Positions 31,763 through 42,066 of a stretch of 64,000 bases of DNA are shown in pieces (position 1 is the stretch's first letter; each line of letters starts with the position of its first letter). The notes beneath the pieces were generated by a model, which searched no databases, had not been told where the DNA came from, and saw nothing but the letters and a program-made list of their open reading frames with translations. Source of the stretch: Saccharopolyspora elongata (GTDB taxonomy: Bacteria; Actinomycetota; Actinomycetes; Mycobacteriales; Pseudonocardiaceae); assembly GCF_004348985.1 (NCBI RefSeq), contig NZ_SMKW01000006.1, forward strand, positions 62,001-126,000, written 5' to 3'. A program made the translations under genes and the position numbers.

Positions 31763-32635
31763 TCAGCCCTGGAGCTTCTGGTGGCGCTCGCTCAGGGAGC
31801 GGCCCAGTCCGGTGACTTCCTGCTCCAGCTGCGGGATGAGGCGGCGCAGGACGGGGAGCATGAGCCGCTCCGCGAGGCGCGAGGACGGCACGTTGCGGAG
31901 CCAGTGCATCACCATGATCGCCCGCGGCACGTAGACGCGGCGGGCGCGGCGCTCGACACCGTCGGCGAAGGCCTTGCCGCAGTCCTCGACGCTGGTGGTC
32001 GCCCGCATCGGCCACGGCAGCCGCTTGCGCATCGCGGCGAAGGTGCGCAGGTCCTTCGCGACGTCGCGCACCATGTCGGTGTCGATCCACGACGGGTGCG
32101 CGCTGCCCACCGCGACACCGAGGTGCGCCACCTCCGAATGGATCGCGCTGGCCAGCGCCTCCGAACCCGCCTTGCTCGCGGTGTAGGCGGCCATGCCGCC
32201 GGTCGGGCTGAACGCCGACAGCGACGAGACCACCAGCAGGTAGCCGCGGCGGTCGATCAGGTGCGGCAGGGCGGCGCGGGCGGTGTGGAAGACGCCGTTG
32301 AGGTTGACGTCGACGGCCTTGACGAACGCGCGCGGATCGGAGTGGCGGACCGTGCCGATCGGCGCGATCCCGGCGTTGGCGATGACTACGTCGAGGCGGC
32401 CGAGCTTCTCGACGGCGGCGGCCACGGCGGCCTCGATCGAGTCGGGGTCGGTCACGTCGGCCTCGGCCCAGAAGTGGCCGTCGCCCAGTTCCGCGGCCAC
32501 GGCGGCGAGCTCGTCGGGCTCCAGGCCGACCAGGGCGAGCCGGGCGCCGCGCCGGGCCAGCTCCCGCGCGGTCTGCGCGCCGATCCCGCGCGCGGCGCCG
32601 GTGATCAGGACGACTTTCCCGGACACGTTCGGCAT
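31763..32635 (-). CDS. Short-chain dehydrogenase/reductase
   Basis: A 290-residue NAD(P)-dependent SDR. The cofactor motif is LITGAARGIGAQTAREL, followed by NAG in VVIANAGIAP and the catalytic Ser and YTASK in VVSSLSAFSPTGGMAAYTASKAG. The extended C terminus with MVMHWLRNVPSSRLAERLML fits the membrane-associated fatty-acyl or sterol-type SDRs of actinobacteria. The ATG at 32635 has GGGAG five bases upstream. Two operator-like palindromes lie in the promoter (32671-32698). Confidence 0.87.
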   Translation of the reverse strand: MPNVSGKVVLITGAARGIGAQTARELARRGARLALVGLEPDELAAVAAELGDGHFWAEADVTDPDSIEAAVAAAVEKLGRLDVVIANAGIAPIGTVRHSDPRAFVKAVDVNLNGVFHTARAALPHLIDRRGYLLVVSSLSAFSPTGGMAAYTASKAGSEALASAIHSEVAHLGVAVGSAHPSWIDTDMVRDVAKDLRTFAAMRKRLPWPMRATTSVEDCGKAFADGVERRARRVYVPRAIMVMHWLRNVPSSRLAERLMLPVLRRLIPQLEQEVTGLGRSLSERHQKLQG

Positions 32636-32670
32636 GAGCACTCCCTAGGTTCGTGCGGCCAGCGAGCTAT

Positions 32671-32698
32671 CTACTGGTCAGTAGGCTACTCATAGTAG
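32671..32698. promoter_or_regulatory. Pair of operator-like palindromes upstream of the SDR
   Basis: CTACTGGTCAGTAG (32671-32684) and CTACTCATAGTAG (32686-32698) are adjacent palindromes with the same CTACT...AGTAG ends, 36 bp before the SDR start. The pattern suits a TetR-family repressor. No regulator gene is adjacent, so it would act in trans. Confidence 0.55.
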
Positions 32699-32888
32699 GT
32701 TCTGGTCGCGGGGAGCGGAAGAGAAAGCGTCGAACTGGACCGCGGCCCCGGCCGCGCACTGCGCCGAGTTCCTGGCGGGCGGAATTCCTGCTGGTCCGGG
32801 CGTCGTTCGGGTGACGAAGACCGCCGAGTCGGGCCAGCGCGAGCCGGACGTCGCGCAATGACGTGATGACGTCTCGATGTGATCTTCA

Positions 32889-32954
32889 CGCCGTTTTCGC
32901 GCGAAAACGGCGTTCTGCACGCCTGGGGGATGGCGGTTTCGCGCGAAAACGGCG
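32889..32954. repeat. Family A palindrome pair
   Basis: A perfect 24-bp palindrome (32889-32912) and an imperfect copy (32932-32954) with cores at 32895 and 32937, 42 bp apart. They lie in the 586-bp non-coding stretch 32636-33221, in which I find no gene; the remainder holds the two hairpins at 33098-33205. Confidence 0.88.
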
Positions 32955-33097
32955 CCCGGCACCACGCCGCCACCGAAGTGGCGTCGCCACTGGGGAGACG
33001 GAAATCCACCCGCGCCGCGTCCCAGGTGGCCTTCTAGAGCGAGGACGCGTCGAAGATCACTGGCACGCGGCGGAGATGCACCTGATCGGGCTAAGCG

Positions 33098-33143
33098 CGA
33101 AGGGCGTCTTCGACCGGTGCGGACCGGCTGGAGACGCCCTTCG
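33098..33143. terminator. Hairpin downstream of the DUF305-like gene
   Basis: CGAAGGGCGTCT (33098-33109) pairs with AGACGCCCTTCG (33132-33143), with an inner GC-rich stem. It is the second of two strong stems after the lipoprotein gene. Confidence 0.6.
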
Positions 33144-33163
33144 GCTCCACGGGAGAAGAAAGA

Positions 33164-33205
33164 GAAGGGCGCCTCCCGCCGGTTGCCCGGCGGAAGGCGC
33201 CCTTC
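33164..33205. terminator. Terminator of the DUF305-like gene
   Basis: GAAGGGCGCCT (33164-33174) pairs with AGGCGCCCTTC (33195-33205), and an inner CCGCCGG/CCGGCGG stem closes it into one long hairpin 17 bases past the lipoprotein stop at 33222. Confidence 0.75.
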
Positions 33206-33221
33206 GCGTCTTCGAGTCGCG

Positions 33222-33839
33222 TCAGCTCAAGGCGTTGAGCTTCGTGACGGTCTGCTGCTCCTCGGCGACGAGTTCCTCGGCCAGCTTGCGCATCTGCTGC
33301 GCAGAGCCTTCCTCCTGCTCGGTGCGGGCTAGGTTCCCGGCGCCCTGCTGCAGCGACAGCATCGCCTGCTTCCACTGCTGGTCGAACTGCGCTCCGGACA
33401 GCTTCGAGATCTGCTGCAGCTGCTGGTCGGTCTGCAGACCGGCGTCGGCGGAGTCGCCTGCCTCGTCCTCCGGGGAGCTGCCGGACTGCTGGCCGGTAGC
33501 GGAGTTCAGGAACGCGGTCAACTGGTCGACTTGCGGCTGAGCCGCCTGCTTGAACTCCGCGGCGAGGGTCTTGACCTCGGCGCTCTGCGCGCTGGTGCCG
33601 GCCAGCTCGGCGAGGTTCAGGACCTGCTGCCGGTTGGCGAGCAGCTGCTGCGCGAACTCGCGGTCCGTCGCGGTGTGCTCGCCGGCCGGGGCGTGCCCCT
33701 GCCCGGCGTGCTGCTGCGCGGTCGCGGGCGGCGGCGTGCCCGGGCCCGGGGGCTGGTCGCTGGGTTCCTCGCTCGGCGTGCAGCCCGCGAGTGCGAGACC
33801 GCCGGCCAGCACGGCGCCGATGATCGTGCTCCTCCGCAC
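33222..33839 (-). CDS. DUF305-like lipoprotein
   Basis: A 205-residue lipoprotein with lipobox LAGC (Cys at residue 20), a Pro/Gln-rich linker and a helical domain with two similar halves, REFAQQLLANRQQVLNLAELAG and GAQFDQQWKQAMLSLQQGAGNL. These resemble the repeated four-helix unit of DUF305 proteins, but the usual His-His-Gln metal-like pattern is lost, so the assignment is tentative. It is divergent from ctaD by 393 bp and ends at two hairpins. Confidence 0.7.
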   Translation of the reverse strand: MRRSTIIGAVLAGGLALAGCTPSEEPSDQPPGPGTPPPATAQQHAGQGHAPAGEHTATDREFAQQLLANRQQVLNLAELAGTSAQSAEVKTLAAEFKQAAQPQVDQLTAFLNSATGQQSGSSPEDEAGDSADAGLQTDQQLQQISKLSGAQFDQQWKQAMLSLQQGAGNLARTEQEEGSAQQMRKLAEELVAEEQQTVTKLNALS

Positions 33840-34128
33840 GTGCTTCCCCTCCAGGATCTGGTGGACGTCGTCCCAGGGCGGCCCGTTGATCGGTAGCTGC
33901 TGATCGCAGCTGGGCTGCCGGACCTTTTGCCCCGTAGGCTAACCGGCGCCCCGCGGGCGCGTGCGGCCGACGTCGCCGGGAACCGCTCGCCGGGCGCGTG
34001 CTGTCGAGTTGATCTCACTACGCGTGACTGGGCACGTCGCAATGAATAGGGTGGCTACGGCCCGGCCGAACTGCGGCCGGACGCCCGGACTAGTATCCGC
34101 AGTCGGCAGGCATCGCGACTGACTTGCG

Positions 34129-34201
34129 CTGCAGGGGTCCTGCAGGGTGTCGCATGCTGTCAACCGACCCAACCGGGTCGGGCGAACCCTAGTCGGGTTC
34201 G
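34129..34201 (+). promoter_or_regulatory. Three hairpins in the ctaD leader
   Basis: CTGCAGG-GGT-CCTGCAG (34129-34145), CCGACCC-AACC-GGGTCGG (34164-34181) and CGAACCC-TAGTC-GGGTTCG (34183-34201) stand in a row before the ctaD ribosome site. They occupy the likely 5' leader in the 393-bp gap 33840-34232, where nothing else is recognised. They could regulate or stabilise the message. Confidence 0.5.
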
Positions 34202-34232
34202 AAGAGGCTTCAAAGGGAGTGCAGGAGGCACC

Positions 34233-35981
34233 GTGACGGCCGTCGCGCCACAGCCGATCGCCACGCGCCCCTATCCGGTGCGCAAAACGGTCAAGGGGTC
34301 ATTCCTGGCGCGGATGTTCCGCACCACGGACCACAAGCAAATCGGCATCCTCTACCTGGTCACGTCGATGGCGTTCTTCCTGGTCGGCGGCCTGATGGCG
34401 ATGCTGATCCGCGGTGAGCTCGCCGTTCCGGGGATGCAGTTCCTGTCGCAGGAGCAGTACAACCAGCTGTTCACGATGCACGGCACGATCATGCTGCTGC
34501 TGTACGCGACGCCGATCCTGTTCGGCTTCGCGAACTACGTGCTGCCGCTGCAGATCGGTTCGCCGGACGTCGCGTTCCCGCGGTTGAACGCCCTCGGCTA
34601 CTGGCTGTACCTGTTCGGCGGCCTGATGGTCGTCAGCGGCTTCCTGCTGCCGGGTGGCGCCGCCGACTTCGGCTGGTTCGCCTACACCCCGCTGTCGGAC
34701 GCCCTGCACTCGCCGGGGCACGGCGCGGACATGTGGATCGCCGGCCTGGCGGTCTCCGGTCTGGGCACCATCCTTGGTGCGGTCAACATGCTGACCACCG
34801 TGGTCTGCCTGCGCGCGCCCGGCATGACGATGTTCCGGATGCCGATCTTCACCTGGAACATCATGGTCACCAGCCTGCTGATCCTGATGGCGTTCCCGAT
34901 CCTGACCGCCGCGCTGCTGGGCCTGATGGCCGACCGCCACCTCGGTGCGCACGTGTTCGACCCGGCCAACGGCGGCGTGATCCTCTGGCAGCACCTGTTC
35001 TGGTTCTTCGGCCACCCCGAGGTCTACATCGTCGCGCTGCCGTTCTTCGGCATCGTCTCGGAGATCTTCCCGGTGTTCAGCCGCAAGCCGCTGTTCGGCT
35101 ACACCGGCCTGGTGCTGGCCACGCTGGGCATCGCGGCCCTGTCGGTCGTCGTGTGGGCGCACCACATGTACGCCACCGGCGCGGTGCTGCTGCCGTTCTT
35201 CGCGTTCACCACGTTCCTGATCGCGGTCCCGACCGGTGTGAAGTTCTTCAACTGGATCGGCACCATGTGGAAGGGGCAGCTGACCTTCGAGACGCCGATG
35301 ATCTTCAGCGTCGGCTTCCTGGTCACCTTCCTCTTCGGTGGCCTCACCGGTGTCCTGCTGGCCATGCCGCCGGTCGACTTCCACGTCTCGGACACCTACT
35401 TCGTGGTGGCCCACTTCCACTACGTGCTCTACGGCACGATCGTGTTCGCCACCTTCGCCGGCATCTACTTCTGGTTCCCGAAGATCACCGGCCGGATGAT
35501 GGACGAGCGGCTGGGCAAGCTGCACTTCTGGCTGACCTTCATCGGCTTCCACGGCACGTTCCTGGTGCAGCACTGGCTGGGCAACGAGGGCATGCCGCGT
35601 CGGTACGCCGACTACCTGGAGTCCGACGGCTTCACCATGCTGAACACGATCTCGACGATCGGCGCGTTCATCCTGGGCGCCTCGATGTTGCCGTTCCTCT
35701 ACAACGTGTTCAAGAGCTACCGCTACGGCGAGGTCGTCACCGTCGACGACCCGTGGGGCTACGGCAACTCCCTGGAGTGGGCGACCTCCTGCCCGCCGCC
35801 GCGGCACAACTTCACCGAGCTGCCCCGGATCCGTTCCGAGCGGCCGGCGTTCGAGCTGCACTACCCGCACATCTCGGAGCGGATGCGGCTGGAGGCGCAC
35901 CTCAGCCTTACCGGCAAGACCCTCGCCCACAAGCACGAGGAGAAGCCGGCGGTCGGCGCGTCGGGCGACGCCGAGAAGTGA
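34233..35981 (+). CDS. ctaD: Cytochrome c oxidase subunit I (aa3-type)
   Basis: A 582-residue subunit I of the aa3 oxidase, holding haem a, haem a3 and CuB in the membrane. The His-Tyr CuB site is in [18 protein letters not shown], further CuB ligands are in WAHHMY, and the haem ligands are in [13 protein letters not shown]. The N terminus has [14 protein letters not shown] and [15 protein letters not shown]. About 12 helices are visible. It begins with GTG 34233 after GGAGTGCAGGAGG. Other oxidase subunits are not adjacent, as is usual in actinobacteria. A terminator follows at 36039. Confidence 0.97.
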   Translation: MTAVAPQPIATRPYPVRKTVKGSFLARMFRTTDHKQIGILYLVTSMAFFLVGGLMAMLIRGELAVPGMQFLSQEQYNQLFTMHGTIMLLLYATPILFGFANYVLPLQIGSPDVAFPRLNALGYWLYLFGGLMVVSGFLLPGGAADFGWFAYTPLSDALHSPGHGADMWIAGLAVSGLGTILGAVNMLTTVVCLRAPGMTMFRMPIFTWNIMVTSLLILMAFPILTAALLGLMADRHLGAHVFDPANGGVILWQHLFWFFGHPEVYIVALPFFGIVSEIFPVFSRKPLFGYTGLVLATLGIAALSVVVWAHHMYATGAVLLPFFAFTTFLIAVPTGVKFFNWIGTMWKGQLTFETPMIFSVGFLVTFLFGGLTGVLLAMPPVDFHVSDTYFVVAHFHYVLYGTIVFATFAGIYFWFPKITGRMMDERLGKLHFWLTFIGFHGTFLVQHWLGNEGMPRRYADYLESDGFTMLNTISTIGAFILGASMLPFLYNVFKSYRYGEVVTVDDPWGYGNSLEWATSCPPPRHNFTELPRIRSERPAFELHYPHISERMRLEAHLSLTGKTLAHKHEEKPAVGASGDAEK

Positions 35982-36038
35982 CCTGCGCGCTAGCCCCGCA
36001 CGGCGAAACTGTGCCAGGGTAGGGCTAGCTCGACGATG

Positions 36039-37332
<1,294 letters not shown>

Positions 37333-37382
37333 CGTCGGCAGCCGCGCGGAATACCGGTGGCGCGGGATCGGATAATCCAGGT

Positions 37383-38165
37383 GTGTCTGATTCCCACTCC
37401 GTGTTGGATCCGCTGATCGCCCGGTACGCCTCGTGGCTGGCACTGCCGGAGGCGGCGACCGCGGACACCTCGGACGAGGACCCGGAGAACGTGGTCCTGA
37501 TGCCGATGGTGCTGCGGATCGAGCGCCGCGAGCCGCCGGACCGCACTGCGCTGCTGGAGGCGGCCGCCGCGGCGGCGATCGAGGTGTGCCTCGACGAGCG
37601 CTGCAAGCCGGGCGGCGAGTGGCACGAGGCCATGCACACCTGGATCTCCGGGCGCATCCGCAAGGTGGCGCGGCGGGCGCGCGGCGTGCATTGGGAGGCG
37701 GTGCAGTCGCTGCGCGGGCGCACGGTGCGCGTCGGCAATGCCGAGGTGCGGGCGTTCCTGCCGATGCGGGTGGCGGACATGCCGAAGGAGCTCAGCCGCC
37801 TGCAGATCTCCGGCAGCGAGCTGGAGGCGGACGACCCGGGCGCGCCGTTGCCAGGGATGCCGACGCTGTGGCTGAACCCGGACGTGCCGATGAGCGCCGG
37901 GAAGTCCGCGGCGCAGGTGGGGCACGCGACGATGATCCTGGCCTCGCTGCTGCACGGGGCGGGGCTGGACGCCGAGCTGGAGGGCTGGGCGGCGGACGGG
38001 TTCCGCTGCTCGGTCCGGCGCGCCGATGCGGCGACCTGGGCGCGACTGCACCCGCGCGACGATCCGGAGACGGCCTGGCGGCAGGCACGGGTGGGCATGG
38101 TGCGCGACGCGGGTTTCACCGAGGTGGATCCGGGCACCGTCACGGTCCTCGCCCAGTGGAACTGA
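37383..38165 (+). CDS. PTH2-family peptidyl-tRNA hydrolase-like protein with long N-terminal domain
   Basis: A 260-residue protein whose C-terminal half (from about residue 155) matches the PTH2 peptidyl-tRNA hydrolase fold: PTLWLNPDVPMSAGKSAAQVGHATM. Bacteria normally use the unrelated Pth1, so this is an additional or repurposed enzyme. The N-terminal 150 residues are helical with a conserved ENVVLMPMVLRIERREPPDRTAL segment and are not known to me. GTG at 37383, 50 bases after serB, with weak ribosome site. Probably in one transcript with serB. Confidence 0.75.
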   Translation: MSDSHSVLDPLIARYASWLALPEAATADTSDEDPENVVLMPMVLRIERREPPDRTALLEAAAAAAIEVCLDERCKPGGEWHEAMHTWISGRIRKVARRARGVHWEAVQSLRGRTVRVGNAEVRAFLPMRVADMPKELSRLQISGSELEADDPGAPLPGMPTLWLNPDVPMSAGKSAAQVGHATMILASLLHGAGLDAELEGWAADGFRCSVRRADAATWARLHPRDDPETAWRQARVGMVRDAGFTEVDPGTVTVLAQWN

Positions 38166-38198
38166 TCCGCGAAATGTGCTGTTCCCGCTGGTAACGGC

Positions 38199-38242
38199 CC
38201 GTGAGTACTTTGTGTCGCCATAGCGGCACGAAACACGCACGG
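38199..38242. repeat. Family D hairpin in a convergent gap
   Basis: Arms begin CCGTGAGT and end ACGCACGG (imperfect), around the loop TCGCCATAGCG. It follows the PTH2 gene by 33 bases. The gap 38166-38436 also holds the terminator 38276-38300 and a small stem GCAATC-TTTC-GATTGC (38311-38326). Confidence 0.75.
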
Positions 38243-38275
38243 ACCCCGTGACCTGCGGAAACGGGCCTCCTGAAA

Positions 38276-38300
38276 CGGGCCCGGACATAGGCCGGGCCCG
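38276..38300. terminator. Perfect GC stem between convergent genes
   Basis: CGGGCCCGG-ACATAGG-CCGGGCCCG, a 9-bp perfect stem followed by TTTT four bases on, between PTH2 and CPBP genes. Confidence 0.75.
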
Positions 38301-38436
38301 AGAATGTTTTGCAATCTTTCGATTGCTAGGTCTTTGGCGGCCTGATGGTCGTCAAGGCCACTGCATCCTCGGGCCGGTCGCCGGGTTTCCCCGGTAACGA
38401 CCAATATGCCCAGCATCCGGGCCGCGACGACAGAGG

Positions 38437-39267
38437 CTAAAGTCCCGGTTCCGCGGGTCGGAGGCGCCCGCTGATCAGGATCCAGGCGCCGAGCAGGGCG
38501 ATCGGCGCCATCATGACCACCGTGGTGACCTCCGCGCTGACCGCCCCTTCGAGCGCCATGCCGGTCAGCAGCGAGAGGACCATGTTGTTGCCGCCGTGCG
38601 CGAGGCTGGCCGTCCAGATGGTTCCGCTGCGGATCCGCAGCCAGCTCAGCACGACTTCCTGGAAGTAGAACGACACCGTCCAGAGCGGCAGGCCGATCAG
38701 CACGTTGTCGAACTCGATGTAGCCGAGGAAGGCCAGGGGGTAGTGCCAGACCGCCCAGACGAGCCCCGTGACCGCGGTGGCCAGCTGTGGCCGGCCGGGG
38801 CACACGCGCAGCCGGAGGTAGCTGGTCCAGCCGAACTCCTCGCCCCAGTACAGCGGCGTGAGCACCGGCACGACGAGCAGCAGCGCCGGGATCAGCCACC
38901 AGGCGGGCAGCTCGTCCGGCCGCCACAGGCCGGTGGCGGCGGCGATCGCGAGGGCCCCGGCGGCCAGGGCGTACGGGACGAGCCAGGCGGCGAGGTAGTG
39001 GCGCAGGTTGCCGCGCAGCCGCAGCCGGAGCCCGGCGTCGCCGAAGCCTTCCCGCGTCACCCACCGCCGCACGATGATCGCCGCGACCGCCGGCCCCATC
39101 GCGGCCGGTAGCTGTGCCAGCGGGCTCGCCAGCGAGAAGCCCAGCAGCGCCGCCGCGAACATGCCCGCCCACGAGATGCCGAAGGTGAGCAGGACGAACG
39201 CCAGAACACCCTGGCGCCGCGACGTTCTCGGCCGGTCTGCGGATCGGCTGAGCTGTGAGGTCGTCAT
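38437..39267 (-). CDS. CPBP-family intramembrane glutamic endopeptidase
   Basis: A 276-residue CAAX-protease/bacteriocin-processing (CPBP, Abi) membrane protein. The catalytic Glu-Glu motif is in LYWGEEFGWTSYLR and the two following His motifs are WAVWHYPLA and SLAHGGNN. About eight helices are visible. It is divergent from the sensor kinase gene with a 134-bp gap, so the two-component pair may regulate it. Substrate unknown. Confidence 0.88.
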   Translation of the reverse strand: MTTSQLSRSADRPRTSRRQGVLAFVLLTFGISWAGMFAAALLGFSLASPLAQLPAAMGPAVAAIIVRRWVTREGFGDAGLRLRLRGNLRHYLAAWLVPYALAAGALAIAAATGLWRPDELPAWWLIPALLLVVPVLTPLYWGEEFGWTSYLRLRVCPGRPQLATAVTGLVWAVWHYPLAFLGYIEFDNVLIGLPLWTVSFYFQEVVLSWLRIRSGTIWTASLAHGGNNMVLSLLTGMALEGAVSAEVTTVVMMAPIALLGAWILISGRLRPAEPGL

Positions 39268-39401
39268 GCCGCGAGCAGATCAGCGCGGCGGCGTCCCGGT
39301 CACTACGCGCAGCCGTCCGGTTCGGGGTATGGCTGGGCATACCCCGAAGACGGGGGCCAGTGCCGCTGATCGGGCCGCCGCGATCTGGTTGGCTTGCGGC
39401 C

Positions 39402-40706
39402 GTGCGACTTCGAACATGGCTGAAAACGCTGCGGCAGCACCGGGTTCTGCTCCTCGATTGGGGTTCGATGGGCTACGTCCTCGGCGCGATCCCGGTGGTG
39501 GCGGCGGTCGCCTTCCCGGGTCTGCTGTGGACGGCGGTGGTGGCGGCCGCGGTCAAGGGCGGATCGTCGCCGGGCGGGGTCCTGGTGGTCGTTGCCGTCG
39601 GCTGCGGGTTGTTCGCGGCGGGTGCCCCGCTGGTCGCGATGCCCCTGGCGAAGCTGGAGCGGTGGCGGCTGCGGCTCGTCGACCCCCGGCCGATCAGCAG
39701 CGGCCACCGCGCCTTGGCGGCCACCGGTGCCTGGCGTCGGCTGGGCGCCCGGTACCGGGAACCGGCGACCTGGCGGGAGGTCGCTTACGCCGTCCTGCTC
39801 GCCACCGCCGGTCCCGTGGCGCATGCGCTGGTGTTCGGGATCGCGTTCGTGCTGCTGATGATGCTGATCAGCCCGCTGCTGACCATCGGCACTACCGAGC
39901 CGGTGGCGATTTTCCTCGGTACCGCAACCACTTTCGGGGAAGCCCTCTGGTACGCGCTGCCCGCATTGGCCGCGCTCCCGGTCGTGCCGTTGCTGCTCGG
40001 CCTGCTCGCCGCCGGGCATGCCGCGCTGGCCCGCGCGCTGTTGCACGACGGCCGGGAACGGCTGCGCACCGAGTTGGTCGAGGTGTCGCGGTCGAGGGCG
40101 CGGCTGGTGGACGCCTTCGAGGTCGAGCGGCGGCGGATCGAGCGGGACCTGCACGACGGCGCGCAACAGCGGTTGGTCGGCCTCACCCTGAAACTCGGCC
40201 TCGCCCGGCTGGACGTGCCGGCGGATTCCGCGGCGCACCAGAACGTTTCGGCCGCGCACGACGAGGCCAAGCAGCTCATGGCCGAGCTGCGCGAGCTGGT
40301 GCGCGGCATCCACCCACGGGTGCTCACCGACCGGGGACTGCCCGCCGCGCTCGGCGAACTCTCCGACCGCTGCCCGGTTCCGGTGGCGCTGCACGCCGGG
40401 CTGCCGGACAGGTTCCCCGCGCACGTCGAGGCGACGGCGTACTTCGTGGTCGCCGAGGCGTTGACCAACATCGTCAAGCACAGCGCCGCCACGGCCGTGT
40501 CGGTGACGGTTCGGCAGGATGCCGGTGTGCTGGCGGTCGAGGTCGCCGACGACGGCCGCGGCGGCGCCGATCCCGCGCGTGGCACGGGGCTGACCGGGCT
40601 CGCGGACCGCGTCGCGGTGATCGACGGCAAGATGTTGTTGTCCAGCCCGGTCGGCGGCCCGACCCTGTTGCGCGTGGAGCTGCCGTGTCCCGTCCCATCC
40701 GAGTAG
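39402..40706 (+). CDS. NarL-type sensor histidine kinase
   Basis: A 434-residue membrane kinase: four hydrophobic segments in the first 210 residues, then a HisKA_3 dimerisation domain with the phospho-His in RRRIERDLHDGAQQRL, and an HATPase domain with ATAYFVVAEALTNIVKHS (N box) and VADDGRGG (G box). No large extracellular domain is present, so it may sense through the membrane. The GTG at 39402 places the first helix near the start; the frame is open 49 codons further back. It overlaps the response regulator by 22 bp. Confidence 0.9.
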   Translation: MRLRTWLKTLRQHRVLLLDWGSMGYVLGAIPVVAAVAFPGLLWTAVVAAAVKGGSSPGGVLVVVAVGCGLFAAGAPLVAMPLAKLERWRLRLVDPRPISSGHRALAATGAWRRLGARYREPATWREVAYAVLLATAGPVAHALVFGIAFVLLMMLISPLLTIGTTEPVAIFLGTATTFGEALWYALPALAALPVVPLLLGLLAAGHAALARALLHDGRERLRTELVEVSRSRARLVDAFEVERRRIERDLHDGAQQRLVGLTLKLGLARLDVPADSAAHQNVSAAHDEAKQLMAELRELVRGIHPRVLTDRGLPAALGELSDRCPVPVALHAGLPDRFPAHVEATAYFVVAEALTNIVKHSAATAVSVTVRQDAGVLAVEVADDGRGGADPARGTGLTGLADRVAVIDGKMLLSSPVGGPTLLRVELPCPVPSE

Positions 40707-41338
40707 TGCTCGCCGAGGACGGCGTGCTGCTGCGGGAAGGCCTCGCCGGCCTGCTCGACAGGTTCGGCTTCGAGGTCGCCGCCGCGGTGGGTGACGCCGA
40801 CGCGCTGACCACGGGAGTCGCCGAGCACGATCCTGACCTGGTGATCACCGACATCCGCATGCCGCCGGGCTTCACCGACGAGGGCCTGCGGGCCGCCGTG
40901 GAGCTCCGCCGCGCGAACCCGGGGCTCGCGGTGGTCGCGCTCAGCCAGTACGTCGAGCGGAGCTACGCGGCCGAACTGCTCGACTCGCACGGCGGCGAAC
41001 GGGTCGGCTACCTGCTCAAGGACCGGGTGGTCGACGTCGAGGACTTCGCGGGCGCGCTGCGGCACGTGGTCGCGGGCGGGACGGTGGTCGACCCGCAGGT
41101 GGTGCGCCAACTGCTGAACCGGCAGCGCGATCCGCTGGCGGCTCTGTCGGTGCGGGAGCGCGAAGTCCTCGCCCTGGTGGCGGAGGGCCATTCCAACGCG
41201 GAGATCGCCAGGAGGCTGGTCGTCAGCGAGGCAGCGGTCGGCAAGCACGTCGGCAACATCCTCGCGAAGCTGAACCTGCCCCCGGCCGAGGACACCAACC
41301 GAAGGGTCCTCGCGGTGCTCGCCTACCTCCGGTCTTGA
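40685..41338 (+). CDS. NarL/LuxR-type response regulator
   Basis: A 217-residue regulator. Receiver domain: VVLAEDGVLLREGL with the acidic pocket, phospho-Asp in DLVITDIRMPPG, and the Lys in YLLKDR. C-terminal LuxR helix-turn-helix: LSVREREVLALVAEGHSNAE followed by IARRLVVSEAAVGKHV. The GTG at 40685 lies inside the end of the kinase gene, so expression is coupled. The divergent CPBP protease is a plausible target. Confidence 0.93.
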   Translation: MSRPIRVVLAEDGVLLREGLAGLLDRFGFEVAAAVGDADALTTGVAEHDPDLVITDIRMPPGFTDEGLRAAVELRRANPGLAVVALSQYVERSYAAELLDSHGGERVGYLLKDRVVDVEDFAGALRHVVAGGTVVDPQVVRQLLNRQRDPLAALSVREREVLALVAEGHSNAEIARRLVVSEAAVGKHVGNILAKLNLPPAEDTNRRVLAVLAYLRS

Positions 41339-41374
41339 GCCGCCTCGGGCTTCAGGTTTTGCCTGGTCAGGTCT

Positions 41375-41416
41375 CGTGCGTGGTTTGTGCTGCTATAGCG
41401 ACCCAAAGTACTCACG
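41375..41416. repeat. Family D hairpin in a convergent gap
   Basis: CGTGCGTGGTTTG...CAAAGTACTCACG with loop GCTGCTATAGCG, imperfect. It lies 37 bases after the response regulator stop and 45 before the ecfT stop. Confidence 0.7.
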
Positions 41417-41460
41417 GGCCCTGACCTGGCCGAACAGGTAGCCGGGCGGTGCGAGCGGGG

Positions 41461-42066
41461 TCAGTCGTCGCCGACGCCGCGGGCAGCGAGGGCTTCGCCG
41501 AGTTCGTCGGCGTGGCGGAGCGTGCGGACCAGGAACGGCACCGCGAACGCGGGGAACGAGCGCTCCGCGTTCCGGGCTCGTTGCGCTTCGCGCACCTGCG
41601 TCGCGATCGTCGACAGGGCCGCGACCGCCTGGAGCGTCAGGCCCACCAGCAGGCCGATCCGCTCCGGCCGGATGCCGAAGCGCCGCAGCGGGCCGAGCCC
41701 GCGCTCCACGGCGGTGACCAGGTCGTCGACCCTGGTGGTCAGGGTGAAGAGGTTGGCGGCGGTGAGCGCGCCGAGCAGCCGCAGGCACACCACGGCGGCG
41801 GTGTCGAGGCCGAGCATCCACCACTGCAGCAGGAAGACCACCAGCAGCAACGGGATGAGCAGCCGCACGGCCTGCCAGCAGCGGCGCGGCGGGATCCGGC
41901 CGACCAGGTACGCGACCGCGACCGCGAGCACGCATCCGCCCAGCGCCAGCGGCGACCCGAGCACGAAGGTCAGCACCGCGAAGGCCAGCAGAGCCAGGAA
42001 CTTCCACCCCGCGCCGAGCCGGTGCAGCGGGCTGTTCCCCGGCTCGTACAGGCCGAGCGGGCTCAC
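41461..42066 (-). CDS. ecfT: ECF transporter transmembrane subunit EcfT (BioN-like)
   Basis: A 201-residue energy-coupling-factor T subunit (CbiQ family). It has helices in FLALLAFAVLTFVLG and LLIPLLLVVFLLQWWML. The two coupling motifs are AQRARN and, near the C terminus, ALAARGVG, corresponding to the Ala-Arg-Gly signatures that grip the ATPase. The GTG at 42066 overlaps the ecfA stop. It ends an operon beginning with the biotin S-component bioY, so a biotin role is likely; T subunits can also serve other S-components. Confidence 0.9.
   Translation of the reverse strand: MSPLGLYEPGNSPLHRLGAGWKFLALLAFAVLTFVLGSPLALGGCVLAVAVAYLVGRIPPRRCWQAVRLLIPLLLVVFLLQWWMLGLDTAAVVCLRLLGALTAANLFTLTTRVDDLVTAVERGLGPLRRFGIRPERIGLLVGLTLQAVAALSTIATQVREAQRARNAERSFPAFAVPFLVRTLRHADELGEALAARGVGDD

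Noticed and set aside
34183-34201. A tRNA T-arm-like segment (GGGTTCG)
   Set aside because: There is no acceptor stem or anticodon arm at the proper distance; it is a simple hairpin in the ctaD leader.
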